Source: Formicarius rufipectus (Eukaryota > Chordata > Aves > Passeriformes > Formicariidae). Taken from it: a stretch of 64,000 bases of DNA. Under the pieces are notes generated by a model. That model was not told where the DNA came from and did no database searches. It saw nothing but the letters and a program-made list of their open reading frames with translations. The translations under genes were made by a program, and so were the position numbers. Below, piece after piece: positions 48,836 through 61,396 of the stretch. The number at the start of each line of letters is the position of its first letter. Positions within the stretch are counted from its first letter, which is position 1. The DNA lies in contig VXAU01004424.1 of NCBI GenBank assembly GCA_013399695.1, forward strand, positions 1,122,959 to 1,186,958, given 5' to 3'.

Positions 48836-51800
48836 TATGACGATGCCAATGTTACAGGTATGACTTGGATTCTTGACGTATATGAAAGCAATACTTATGG
48901 AGGAGGTGATTTATCAGCTAAAGACAATAAAGACCATGACTAAATTCATAGGCTGAAACAGAGAAAACAATACTGTTCTTATGAGCATCTTTGCAAGACT
49001 ATGTGAAAGTAAATATACATCTAAGTTTTAAAATTGTATGTAAAGCAAAGCAAAGAGATATTAAGAATATGAAATCTGAAGACACAGTACATTTTTTGAC
49101 TGTCTTTTCCCGTAAAGAAATCTATGGAAACTGATAAGAAAAACTGTTCCACTGGAAAAGCAGGTCCCATCCCTATTTTCAGGGAACATCTGAGTGATCC
49201 ATTTAAAATCTTAAGGAAAGAGGCTTGTCTGACAGGAATATCTATGCTATAGCAAGCATCAATCACTGATTATCAAGTAAAACTAATCTTCTTCAAAGAA
49301 ACTCCAGGATTCCTTTAGAAGGTCAATATGTTCACCTTTGTTATGGGATCACCAAAGGTATAAAGTGTGAGTTATTGGGGCACTGTATTACATTATCCAT
49401 TTGTATTACATTTCTATCCCAAAACTCATAAACCATCAGTGCACATTCTTTTGGTTCTGTTGCTTGCAGCCTAAGCTCCTGGTTCAAATCTGTTTTGTGG
49501 GCATCTTTCTGGCAAGTGGCCTTTTCCTGCAAGATGATAAAAATTGTGCTTTGAAGAGCCATTCAAATGCAGCTCTTAGAGCACGATCCTGCCAGCTCTC
49601 ACTATACTGCTGTAATGAGCTTTGCTTTTCTGAGTTGCCCCATTCTCTTTTCACTATTCTTGTGGTTACCCAGGAATGTCAACATGTTCTCATGCTGAAA
49701 CTGCAACAACACCATAAGGACTGTTTCAAATAAAGGAGTGAGAATGAAACAAAAGGAAGAAAATGAGAAAGAAAAAAAGAAAGAGAAAAAATAAGTTGTA
49801 TGTATTTTCATGTCTATGCTTGTTTTGGTTTGTTTGTTTGTTGTATTTTCCTGGAAAGAATATTCACTTAATTCACAAAACTTTGCTTTGAATTTGGTGA
49901 ATAGTATTGGAAATCCTTCAACTTCTAGTAACATGCCAGGTACATTTTAGACCATTTTAAGCCATAAATTATTTGATCTGGAATGTATTTATGAATGTTC
50001 CTTATGGAAACATCCTCAGCATAGCCAGAACTAATTTGTAAATAAAATATTTTGTGAAAGAATATTACATAAGTTTTATAGAAGCATAACTTTTTCTCTG
50101 TTTTGTCTTCTCTCTTTTGACATGAAATGCAACCTTTACTTACTATTTTCAGTTGTCTTAATAACAAGTATTGGGTTTTATTGTTTATTTGAAGGACACA
50201 TGGATGTAAATATATTTGGATGTAAATGCAAATTAAACACAACCCTTAGGCTGTCAGAGTGGCAAATGTTGTATTTTGCAGCACAAAAAGCTAAGAACCT
50301 CTGGCCCAGAGGGAATTTTTATAGATGTGTAGTAAGGGGATACTGGCATTATCATAAGTGGTGGCACTCTATAATGTTACTCATGACTAGCATTAATTAG
50401 GGAGGAACAAATTAGCTTGGAAAAATCACAAGTGCAAGTTGAAGAAGAAATTTTAACCTTCTGCTTCTTTATCTGCCTGGATAGGAATCGTTTTCAGACT
50501 CCACCTCCCACAACTGACTTACCCTGCGACCCAGACATTTCTCTTTATATTTGAGCCCCGCTCTGCTGAAGGGCCTTAGCCATAAAGGGAATCAGCTCTT
50601 GCCTGGATGCTGATGTCCAGTGTCATGTGCACCATGTTCTAGAGCAAAAAAATATACAGGTTCAATATTATTAGGCTACGTCTCTTGCAGTCGTGCAGTG
50701 TGGTGGGACAGAAATGAGAAGCTCAGTGGGGTTTGTTTGAAGGCAAAGGTGGTTAAGAGTAAAACAAAAGCCTTGAAAGAGGGTAGAAAGTGACTGGAAG
50801 ACCCTGCATCAGTCAGCCAAAATGCTTATTGAATTTAGAATTCCACCAATAGACACAGCTGGTTGCAAGGTCAATAACAATGTCAAAAATATGACAAAAT
50901 ACAGAGGTTAGTGCGCAAAGGCAGAGATAGAGAATCTTGACAGGACAAAGGCAACCTGCCTTGAGAGACATGTATAACAGAAGAGAACAGTTATTAGAAG
51001 AACTAAAAAAAACACTTGGACACTCAGGTAATCTTACAGTTTCTGCAAAACAAGACTGCTGAACATTTTTAAGTTTTCATCCCAAAAACTTATATGAATT
51101 ATAACCATAATTTTATGAAGTGGAAAAAATTTTCCTTAGTAGGTGCTAATTAAAAAGCAGTATATTAATTGCTGCATGCTAAATATTGCCAGAGATACAG
51201 GAAATCTATTAATCAAAGAATCCATTATATCTGTTAGTTATGTTAATTCTACAGTTTTATCACATGTGAGCTATCAGGCTGTAAATTATACAGAAAGCTA
51301 TAAAAACCTGATTATTTAAGTAGGCTTAAGTGAATGGGAAAACTTGGAATGAGTAAGGTTCCACCTTCTTAAATCTAAAAATCATGTGACATTAGAAGAG
51401 GTTTGACTCTTAAGTTTCAGCTATTTGAGTTTTGTTAGTGAGACTTTAAGGCCACCTAATGTTAATTCATTTCCATAAATGTATTAAAACCTTGCTTAAA
51501 GGTACTCCATTTATACCTGAAGACATAAAGAATAAGCCTGTTGAGAGTGTGATCTCTGCTCAGGTACAAACCCTTAAGGAGCTCCTTTCTCTTTGAGAAA
51601 TTCTGTGTATCCAAATTTCACATGTGACAGAAAAAGAGTTCTGCCTCACCTCCTACATTTTTAAATAATGTGTAAGTTTTAAAAAAAGGCAACCAAAGGA
51701 AATGTTTTAAAAATTCATTTAAAAATAAAGAAGAAAGCTAAAGATTAAAAAAAAAAAAAAAAGTAGAGGCATATGGACAAATTATGGAATAAATCTTAAA

Positions 51801-52439
51801 GTCAAAATGTGAAAAAGATGTCCAGGAAAGAAGGATAGAAAGGACCATATTCCTTAACAAACCAAAATCACAAAAATCACACCAAAATATTTGGAGAAAC
51901 TAATCTTTAGAGATAGAGAAGCTGCTTCTTATACAAATATATCAGAAAAAGAAAGCTAGCCTAGTTCCAAGATATGGTTAAGAAAGAATATTTATGTCAC
52001 ATACAGTGATTGCAGAAAGGCTGACTGAATCACTCCCATATCGCACTCATTCTTTAAAGGGAATGAGCCTGAGGAAATGTTTCAGATCTGTCAGTGAAAG
52101 AGTTTTAAATAAGTTAATACACTTATGAGTAGCAAATAACTAAAACTTAGTAGCATTGTCTCTAAAATTCTAAAAAAAAAAGTAAATAGAAAAGTGTTGA
52201 ACTGCTAATAGACACTTCCAATTATTGTTTATGCCTGTCTTATTGTCAGAGAAAAGCAAATAGGAAACATGGCATTGAACTCCTGAGTAAAACTCCACTC
52301 CTGACTCTGGGAAATATAAATTAGTAAATCTGATTTAAAATTTAAAAAAAGTAGAAATTAAATAATCTGACAACAAATAAATTTAGTAATGCAGTAAGGA
52401 ATATGATATATTTGAGAATAGGTTTTTGGTGAAACTCAT
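48836..52439. other. Non-coding sequence
   Basis: AT-rich unique DNA with a purine-rich plus-strand tract at about 49735-49795 and A runs near 51746-51763. Frames up to 110 codons near 49.4-49.9 kb overlap antisense and show no known domain. Confidence 0.5.
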
Positions 52440-52950
52440 AGTTTTATTATAGTTGAGAAAAGAATAAATGAACATGTGAATATGGCTGATCAAAAGGGTA
52501 CAATGTATGTGGATTTTCAAAAAGCATTTGACATCCTTTCTTTTAAAGTAACAACACTCCTGAGATAGCAGAGGAATTTTGCTTATGGATTAATAAGTGA
52601 TCAAAGAAGGTTAGAAACAAATGACATGTTTATACAATAGGAAAATGGAGAAGAGTTAGGTATCCAAAAATTTGCAAAATCTTCTTAAGATCATCGTGGG
52701 ATATGTATCAGTTCAACTTAGTACGGATCTGAAAATGAGGATGAATTTATTGTCAGTCACAGTTAAGTCTCTACATTGTATAGACATTTTTGGCATAGTC
52801 TGTTTTGAAGTCAACTCTAAAGAGTTACAGAAGGATCTCAAAGTCATGGACAACTAGAGAATAACCTATCATATCCATATAAAATTCAGTGTCAGTGAAA
52901 GCAGGGAAGAGTGCACGAAAGTCTTGCTACAGGTACACTGTCATGGTCTA
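52440..52950 (+). mobile_element. Very old CR1-like LINE relic, reverse transcriptase part
   Basis: The plus strand reads MYVDFQKAFD at 52504-52533, matching the conserved (V/L)DFxKAFDTVxH block of CR1-type reverse transcriptases. Exactly 107 codons later in the same frame comes LQKDL (52825-52839), and 13 codons after that IKFSV (52879-52893). These fit the LQxDLDxLxxW...MxFSVxKC block that follows the active site in this clade, at about the right distance. The ADD box is not preserved and stops interrupt the frame. It is a dead, highly diverged copy in the opposite orientation to the CR1 tail at 37.1 kb. Ends are uncertain. Confidence 0.5.
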
Positions 52951-53631
52951 TAAACATATTTTTATGAGATATAATAATTGTGTGAAGTTCTGAATACATC
53001 AACCTAATACCCAGTAACAAAGGTAAACAGAAGATTGAGCAAAATAAAATCTGTGCAAAAAAAGTCTTTATAAGTTGACCAATTTACATATTTTTTAAAA
53101 AAGGATGAAAAATATCAAGGACACTTCAGGTCTCTTAGGATCATAACCCTAAGCTGGAAAAACATACTGCTTATTCAAAAAGAAAAAGGTTTGGCAGAAC
53201 AGATGCCATAATTCATTGATAATACCACATAATGATGGAAATGTACTCACTGAACTGAGATAGGTATGCTGTTGCTTTCAAAAGATTTCTGCCCACCCAG
53301 TCATTCCCAGGCTTGGAGATGCATCCTTTCTAATGTGCACTAAGGGTCTTTATCTGTTTTCCAAAGTGTTTTTCCCAATTCTGGCTGAAGCCAGTTAACA
53401 TATGAAAGTCTCTCCAGCCCATGACTCCTGCCTGTGGAATGGGTTGTCTGTAAATGGTCCTCACTGTCTGAAAGCTAACACAAAGTAGAGCATTGGCCCT
53501 TGGGTAGGCAAGACCCACCCCTATGTCTCTTTTCTGCTGATGCATCACCTAGAAATATTTGTTCTAAAGACATCTAAACACAATTATAATTTTAATTTCC
53601 TTTTTCTTTCACAACAAACTTCTATATCATC
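52951..53631. other. Non-coding sequence
   Basis: Unique AT-rich DNA. The first 150 bp could still belong to the LINE relic (GTGTGAAGTTCTGAATAC recalls the CR1 C-terminal region), but I cannot align it with confidence. Confidence 0.5.
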
Positions 53632-53985
53632 AGGGCCCTGAGGGCTTCCATGGGCCTTCACATCTTCTCCCTGGCCCGCCGTGGGCCCGACCCAATGAAT
53701 CAAGTCCTGCCCCATCCATGGGATACTGTCTCCAGTCCTGCCACAGCTTTGTCCTGCCTGGCCTCTCCTCCCAGGAAGCCCCTATGGCTGATGTCCTGCC
53801 CAGCCTTGGCCATCCCTATCCGCATGCCCATCCCAATCCCCATCCCTATGCTTGCTGTCTGGGCTGGTGGATGGGCCCCAGTTGCCAGGTCCTTCCCTGC
53901 CTACCCCTGGGGGTGCCCTGCAGACCCCAGCCCCTCTCCAGGCATGCCACAGCTCCCCAGTACCTACACTGAATTTCTCAACCAT
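53632..53985. other. GC-rich island with the longest open frame of the window
   Basis: About 350 bp of C-rich sequence starts abruptly after a pyrimidine tract and AG (TTTCTTTCACAA...ATCAG) and ends abruptly before CAACCATATATAC. It includes a degenerate hexamer repeat of CCCATC/CCCTAT type at about 53808-53850. A 160-codon plus-strand frame (53650-54132) runs through it, rich in Pro, Ala and Ser, then leaves into AT-rich sequence with Lys and Asn codons. A 150-codon minus-strand frame overlaps it. The frames are explained by rare stops in GC-rich DNA. It may be an inserted repeat, a non-coding exon or a small CpG-poor island. No protein was recognised. Confidence 0.35.
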
Positions 53986-54929
53986 ATATACAAAGCAAAG
54001 ACCATCAGAGAAAGTGTGGATCCTGTTACTACCATGAGGAAAACAAAAAAAAATCGCATTCTCCAGCCTAAGTCCAACCAGAAGTCCCAAGCAGTGGTGG
54101 CCTGTGAATATCTGAAACTGAACCTTCTTTAGATGAAGGCAAATGGGCAGATCAAAACGGGCATGAAAGTAGGTTATTGTTTGTAAGAGCAGGAGTTGGG
54201 TCCTCAGTTTTCTTATTCTGCTGTGAAGGGGCATTCTCCTTGTTAAACAGTAGCTTTGTCTTTACACAAAAAGGGCTATTATTTTTCAGAAAGGACACTA
54301 ATTCCTGTGCAGAAGTGTGTATTTTTATGCAGCATTTCAAACTTCTGAAGTATTCTTAATAAATAACAATTCATAAACATTTCATCTCACTAGCAAATCC
54401 TGAATCAATCATTCCTCCTAAACCATAATTAAACCAAGGAAAAGTAGCTGGCATTACCACTCCAGTTTTATATTTGCATAATACAATTAAAGTTAAAAAG
54501 TTTCCCTAGTGCATGTCAGGACTGATGCTTTCTTTCTTTACAGGAAATACAGATCCTCAAACTTCCCTGCCTATTTCACTTTAAGAAGATCAAACTATGG
54601 AAAAACAATGACCAATCAAATAGTTGTTTAAGGTACTTAAGTGTTACATTTTGTAAATAATTTTCATGTTTTGTAAATAGGTCATCTAAGAGACAATATG
54701 CTGAATTCCAAAGCAGGAATCTTCAGGTAGCAGAAGAGTAAGACATAAACACTGAGATAAGACATTTCTGCTAATACCTGAATGGCACCCTGAAATTCAG
54801 AGGCATGTATTCTAATTCCAGATTTGGTATCTAAATATTATTTCTTTAAAATAAAAGACAACTTGGCAATGTGGTTTACAATGTATTGTGCCCTATTTAA
54901 TAAATAAACACAGAAATCACTGATTGAAG
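53986..54929. other. Non-coding sequence
   Basis: Unique AT-rich DNA with nothing recognised. Confidence 0.55.
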
Positions 54930-55570
54930 ATATTTAGTTAATTAGTGGAAAAGAGCTTTGACGAATGCCAGGAAATAATTTCACAGCCGAGGCATAGTTC
55001 TATCTGTGTTTTGAATAATTCATAGAAAATACTCCTCTAAAATGCCAAATACTTTATTCCTGGAATAAAGCTGACTGCCTTATTGTCTACTTTATAAGTC
55101 AGTTATAGATTATGTCTACTTTTAATTCCCACAAGGAAATGACATATTTTCATCCTGTTAAAGATTAGCATTCACTTTGGCCCTGTAGTTTACAAAAATA
55201 AATATAAAATGTTACATTTTTTGATAGCACTACCGATCTAAATTTGCTGATTAATATCCACGGGGATATGCAACTCAGGCCACAAGCTAGTTAAAATAAA
55301 AAATTGCTCCTTGTGCTTTGGTTGCAGCTCAAGGAATAGCAGGTGGTCACTGTTTACCCTGCTAAGCAAGCCATTTGGTTAGAGAAACTCGTTTTGGACC
55401 AAAGTTTAATGCCATGCCTGAGTGATTCTACTCCTAATAAAGCAGTCCAGACTCTCATTCAGGTTGTTTGATTTGAATGAAAATTAGCTACTGGCGATGG
55501 TGTGTCCAGGAGCTGCTGTTTTAAAATGGTTCTCCAGTCTAATGCTTATTAGACTCTCATTCTAAGAATT
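54930..55570. promoter_or_regulatory. Candidate conserved regulatory element
   Basis: A unique stretch of balanced complexity without simple repeats. It holds GGACCAAAGTTTAA (nuclear-receptor DR1-like), the inverted repeat TCTAATGCTTATTAGA at 55538-55553 (two TAAT cores facing each other, 4 bp apart), an inverted CATTCA...TGAATG pair (55456-55461 and 55474-55479), TTAGTTAATTAG and CTGATTAATATCC. The word AGACTCTCATTC occurs twice 100 bp apart. The density of these motifs suggests an enhancer-like conserved element, but conservation was not tested. Confidence 0.25.
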
Positions 55571-57000
55571 TGAGAGTAATCTGTTAATGGTTCCACACTT
55601 TCCACTGTGACTTTGCCAGTGAAAGTCAAGTCCTGAAGCTAAGGAAGGAGTAGGGGGAGTGGGGACACAGCATCCTCTCTCAGTGACAGCCAGCCTTACT
55701 TCCTGGTGGGCACCATGGTGGAGGGGTGCTATATATTTTCATTAAAAAAGGAAATGTATCTGCTCAGTGTGATTCCAGTGAAACTACACAGCAACCCATG
55801 CACAGAGAGCACAATGTCAATGCAATCACCATGCATAATACCATGATCTCTACCAGATCTCGGGCAAAAGGTTGAAACAAGCTGGGATATAAATGCTTTT
55901 ATTTTTTGTAGGTAACAGATTCCTCTAGAAACACTTGAAAAGAGTGTCCTGGAAAAGCTGGTGGGTTTTGCCTGATAACCCTTTGCAAAGCGGGAGAATT
56001 TCACCCGACATCTCTGAGACCTGGTTGTGTAACAACAGGGGCTGGGATGTGCCCTCACATGTGCAAAGAATGTCAGAGCACCTCAAAAAAAGCAATCCAC
56101 ATGTTCTAATCACTAGTGGCACACTTTTCTAACCAATCCACAGCAAAATGAAAACTACTGGAGTCTAATTTCTGCTGGGTTAACAAAGCAAGCTAAAAGT
56201 TCAGCATGTCTCATGAAGTCACCATCTCAATTTGGATTCCTAATTTTTTATTTTCTGTAATATTTTTTTCTTCTAGTGAGTGCTATTTAAAATATGGAAT
56301 TTAAAATTGTAAGAACCTCCTACGATATTTAGTCCATGGCAGTTGGTCAGCTAGTAATAATCTTTCAAGTTGCTTACTTGGGAATATGGGAAAATGGTAA
56401 TAGCCTTTGAGTTCGTTCTAGGTACCTATGATATTCAGGTCATCTGAAATATGTTGCATAGATTCTTCCCATGCATAGTTAAATAAATAGAAGGGGGTTT
56501 ATAAATTCAACTAGCTTAGCAGGTTTGATGTGGTTTAGTTGATATCTTCAATCCAAAATGGAGGAATTTTTTTTTAATTAACACATACATCTATGACCAC
56601 AAGTGAAAATAACAAAGTTCTTTGAAAGAGATTTGTATTTTGAGAACATTCCAGATTGTCTGAAAGCAACAAGTATTTGCAAACTTCTGAGAATTTGTGA
56701 GATTTGCAGCTTTGCAATCAGACTTATGGTTAAAAGAAATGGATTGGCCTCTAATGTATGCAATATTTATCTAAAATTTTCTGAAACATTTGGAAGTTTA
56801 CTTTAAACTTCGTTATATAAAATAACTGGTTATTTTTCTTCTAAAATGTGTTTCTTTCTAAAGACTTTTTCAATACTAATTTAGTCAAAGACTTTTTAGA
56901 GTCTTTGACAGTTTTCTTCCATTTAAGAAACATGCTACAATCTTAGTTAACATGCTTACCATTGGAAGAACAGCAGAGTCTAATCAATTCAAGGCAAATA
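55571..57000. other. Non-coding sequence
   Basis: Unique DNA. A 109-codon minus-strand frame (56058-55729) has no known domain and overlaps a plus-strand frame. No mobile element recognised. Confidence 0.5.
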
Positions 57001-57120
57001 TGGAAATTTGTTTGTGGTTGTTTTTTGGTTTTTTTTTTTGGTGCCTTTTGTTTTTGTCTTTTTCCTTTAGTGTAGATCACATCACACTGCCCTGTAGGTC
57101 TTGAAACTTTTTTTTTTTTT
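57001..57120. repeat. G/T-rich low-complexity tract with poly(T)
   Basis: TTTGTTTGTGGTTG and GGTTTTTTTTTTTGG runs, later a run of 14 T at 57107-57120. Low complexity, with no parent element identified. Confidence 0.75.
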
Positions 57121-57907
57121 TAAGATTATTTTTACTACAGTTTAACAACAGGAAAATATTGAATTCCTTGGTAAAGCAGTCTCTGATTAAAGGATGGAAA
57201 ATGCTATGCGAGAAGTTGGCATTATTACTGAACCAAGGCCCAAAATAATGACTGGTACAAAGAAACTCTGGCTTATTATGCTGTTAAACTTGAAATCCCT
57301 CCATTGACTTCCAATGAAATTATTTATTAATATTAAAAGTTTGCTTGATAACTCAGACATTTTTTGGGTTCATGTTTTAGAACTGCTGGAGCGACACACT
57401 CCATTTCTGCCCCTCTGATCTGCTGACTCATTCATTTCCTTTTACCAGTGAAGATAAGAGGAAGACTGCTGGGTTAGAGTGTTTACTGTTCTTGTCCTAT
57501 GCATCTGGCACTCTTTCCTTTAGAGATTAGACTATTTCCAGCTGGGGAACTTTTAAAATAGCAAATTAAAATCCCTTTTTTCTTGATAAAGCATTTGATT
57601 ACTGAAACAATAGGATGAGGTGTAGCCTTTAAAGTTATTGTAAAATGGGGAGTGGGGGTGTTTCTCCCTTTTTATTCACCCTTGAAAGAAATGAAAATCA
57701 TTTGTTTCCAGAATATATACACTGCCAAATTCCTTGATCTTCTCTGCTTCTTCCCTTCTGAAGATTTTTGCTTTTGCAATTAGAAATTAAGACACTTTCC
57801 CCTCTCGCAGGTCTTTATGATAACTTAAACATACACCAGCAATAGAGCTTTCAACAGTGTATATATTCACAGAGCGTTTGACCTTCTTTACAGATTAGTA
57901 ACTGACA
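57121..57907. other. Non-coding sequence
   Basis: Unique AT-rich DNA with one old palindromic repeat fragment at 57292-57320, listed separately. No gene recognised. Confidence 0.55.
57292..57320. repeat. Possible old palindromic repeat fragment
   Basis: AATCCCTCCATTGACTTCCA followed by ATGAAA recalls the AACTCCCATTGACTTCAATGGAA core of the old amniote repeat. It is too short to be sure. Confidence 0.22.
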
Positions 57908-57943
57908 CCAAAAAAAACAAAAACAAAACAACACAACAAAACA
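57908..57943. repeat. A/C-rich simple repeat
   Basis: A run of CAAAA, ACAAAAC and CAACACAACAAAAC units. Low complexity. Confidence 0.8.
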
Positions 57944-60900
57944 TGGCTCTTAAAAAATTACCACCAGCTGCGAAAACTATTGAAGGACTGTTTAAAATGA
58001 CCAGAAGAATTGAGGATCTTCTGCTGTATTTTTCAGGGGATGACTCACAGAAGGTGGTGTTGGATGGCCAGCTCTGCTGGCACACATGTGACAGGAAGAA
58101 AAGAGCAAGATGCCAAGAGTACAGGAGGTAAGGTATGACCTGACAGGTGGCTGTGGATTCATTCAGGCTCTACACTTTGAGAGCCACAGGAGAAAGGGGA
58201 TACAAGTTGGGAAGCTTTCAGTTTCATTGCTCCACTACAGTGCAAGGCTTTCTGGCAGCCCGTGGTGCAAGTTACCTGATGTTTGGAGTCTGAAGCTGTT
58301 AGATCTGAGATCAGGTTTGGACACTGACTGGGCTGGTAATCAGAAGTTCAGTCAACATTGAACTCCTGTTTTCTTGGCTCTTTCTAAAATACAGATAAAA
58401 CTCTTGTTTGGACCCTGAGGAAGGTAATTTCTCCTTTTCTTGGCAGCCTATTGATAGATTTGGACTCAGAGCTATCTCCAAGATATCCCACTCAGTGACT
58501 TTTCCCTTGGAGACCACAGTGATTAGAATCATCCAGAGCAGTTCCAGAGGCCCAGAAAGCAGGCAGTGCCCTGACTGGAGGATTATCAAGCAAAAGCTAC
58601 CTGACTGTAGCAAAAATGTGGTAAAAATTCTAATACTCCCACAACACTGGAAGCAAAGAAGAAGTTTCTTTCCCATAGGATTTACCAAACGCCCAAGTTG
58701 CTTTAAGTTGCAGGTATCTAGGAGGAAAATTCTACTTGGCTCTACTCCATGACTGACATGAGATACTTGTGAGAAAAATCTGACCCCTCTCAGATGAACA
58801 TTGCTGCTGTGGAGTTAGTGCAATAACTTCCCAGCAGAAGTGCTACAGTATTTCTGCTTAAATTTTGTCCTTGTCATGCTCTGTGTAGTAGAGATTGGCG
58901 ACATTTGGGTCATGATGTGGGGGCTGAAACCATGAGTTTCACAGCTATTAAATCCTAGCAGGAGGCACCAGGTCTTGTGTAAATGAAACAGTTGCTCCAA
59001 GAGCCCAGGCCAGGAGGTTTGCTTAGAATAGCAGTGATAAGGCTTATGAAGCTTATTTGGACATTGAAGCTTATTGGCAAGGTCACAAAAATTACAGGTT
59101 TTATATCTGTATACTCTCACATATACAAATATAATGTACACATATATGTGTAATCAAAGTTTGTCAGGGCAAAATGTGAAGACTGACTTTGTTGAGCTGG
59201 GAGATGACTTTTCCTCTACTGATGGATGAAGTCAGAGGAGTCATGCATATCCTTTTGGCTATTTGTGGGATACTGTTAAAATGCCTATAAACCTAAGCAG
59301 TGTGCACTGGTCTGCTCTTATTCTTTTCCCAGAGAAAGTCTTTGTGAGTCACATCAGACAGCTGGTTTCTCACCTCAGAGAACTACTATTTTGCAAGAGT
59401 TTATCCTGCTCCATTTCTCTTGCCCAGCTTGAAAACAAGCTTTTTAAGGTGATAGTGTGCAGTCCTGGTTAGGCTGCCTGAAGTGAACAGACACCCATCG
59501 GCTCCAGGTGACACAGTTAAATGCTTGTTCCTGGGTCTGGCTGGTACTGTTACGTGGATACATGAAAGTTAATTGAGCCTTGTGTTGGGTGACATTTGCT
59601 TACTGGTATCTTCACAATTATACATGTCTTCCCTTAACAGAGTGGCTAGGAGATGTGGGAATTTGGGGAAGGGGTCGTAGTTTCTCCTCATCAGGACTAT
59701 AAGCACATTAGAACACAACGTGATGAAGAGAGTGCAGGATGAATCTAGCACAGGAACAGGGAGATGGATGCTTTTTGCATGGTGCTGGGAGAAGCCATCC
59801 AGACCTTAGAGATAATGAAAATAACTTTCCTAGGACCCAAAGTGTACAGGGAAGAGTGTTTCTACTGGATAGTAAAGGAATTGCCTGGAAACAAAGATGT
59901 AGTTGATGAGGAAGGAGGTTCTGTATAAGAAACAATCCTATTCCTAGGTTCTTGGTTATTTAATTTTCCCTATTTGAAAAGCTGCATTGCTAATTTTTCC
60001 CCAAATAAAACTCCTTTGTTTTGTATTTGATCTTTGAGGATCTTTATAGAGCAGTGGTCCTGACCCAGTTCCACTGTAGGGAGGTAGCATCCTGTCACTA
60101 TGTTCAAAACAGATAAAATTTTTTAAAAATGGGATTATTATGAGGAATGTGTCTTTTTTTAAATTATTTTATTTTTTTTACTGTATTTACAGGTGAATAG
60201 TCTGGTTTGATTCTCAATTATCCCATGATTGCCACAGAAGCAGCTGGAAGAGCTCTTTTACCTTTGTATGCAGACAAATACAATCTTCATGCATAGGTGC
60301 AAGCTCACACTATAATGATTTGTATGAACTTCTGATGCTGAGATTATTGTATTTTGGGTACCCTGTGATTTACATTAATTGCTTATTGATTTTTGGGTGG
60401 AGTTTAGTATGTTGGTTTGGATTTATAATATACTAACTAGTTGAATTTATCCCTTGAAACAACTTGTTTCTTTGTGCTGCACTGCTGCAGCAGAAATCTG
60501 TGCAGACCCTCATTTTGTCTTCTGAGCTCTATAAACCAGGAACTGGCTAATGGAAGCTCATGGTTCAAGAGAGGCTCTGTCTTCAGAACTTACTCATCTT
60601 CTCTGAGAAGACCTCTAAGAAAGCCCAATTTCCAGGTGTTCATTTAAAGCCTGTAATTTTGGGTGTGATTTTCAGAAAGAATTTGTTCATTGAGGAACAA
60701 TGTTCCATTTCAGTTTTTTGTGTTGGAAAGATTAACTTCCTTGTATTCAAACCTGTGGTTCCATTAAGTCTGAGTACTTCAAACCCAAAGCTTAGCTTAG
60801 GCTCAGCAAACAGCTTATAAAAAATAAGTCAGGTTCATTTGCTTAGTTTTTGAGATAAAAAGAGGCTCAAGGTTATCAGAGAAGATAGTGGAAATTAGGA

Positions 60901-61110
60901 GATAATCATTGTTTGAATAATGTATTAGGAGTCCAAGACACAAATTACAAACAAATATCAGAAGGTAGGAACAACAAAAGAAGATGAAGATTGCATACAA
61001 ATATATATGGACATTATAGGGCTCAGAAGATAATACCATCTTATTTGATTTCTCAGTTTTCCCTCTGAGAAGGCAGCGGAAACATTATTGCTATATATAA
61101 ATTTACCGTG
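57944..61110. other. Non-coding sequence
   Basis: Unique DNA. Overlapping antisense frames of 114 and 125 codons near 58.3-58.75 kb and one of 108 codons at 59141-58815 show no known domain. No mobile element recognised. Confidence 0.5.
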
Positions 61111-61200
61111 CTTTTTGTTTTGTTTTGTTTTGTGTTTGTTTTTTTGTTTGTTTGTTTGGTTTGGTTTTTTGTTTGTGTTTATTTTTTAAATTAAATATAT
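61111..61200. repeat. (GTTTT)n/(GTTT)n tract, left arm of an imperfect inverted repeat
   Basis: CTTTTTGTTTTGTTTTG units change to TTTGTTTGTTTGGTTTGG and then to TTTTTTAAATTAAATATAT. Its reverse complement resembles 61320-61392 in the same order (AT-rich part, then AAAC units, then AAAAACCAA). Confidence 0.7.
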
Positions 61201-61319
61201 GTATTACACATACAAAACCATGGGAAAAAAAGAGAAACTTGAGAAATAGATGGACAGAAAACAATGTTCAGAGGTGAAACATAACATGAAAAATAAACTA
61301 CTAGGTCTTGACAGAAGGC

Positions 61320-61396
61320 ATAATATTTAAATTAAAATAATAGTATAAAAAACAAACAAACAAACAACAACAACAAAAAACCAACCAAAAAACTGT
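61320..61396. repeat. (AAAC)n/(AAC)n tract, right arm of an imperfect inverted repeat
   Basis: AATATTTAAATTAAAATAAT is followed by AAAACAAACAAACAAAC, CAACAACAAC and AAAAAACCAACCAAAAAAC. It pairs imperfectly with 61111-61200 across a spacer of about 120 bp. Confidence 0.65.

Noticed and set aside
53650..54132. 160-codon plus-strand frame, the longest in the window
   Set aside because: Its length is explained by GC-rich, stop-poor sequence. A 150-codon antisense frame overlaps it and no domain is recognisable. It is kept only as part of the GC-island finding.
58311..58752. Antisense pair of 125- and 114-codon frames
   Set aside because: Mutual antisense overlap and no recognised domain. Chance in moderately GC-rich DNA is the simpler reading.
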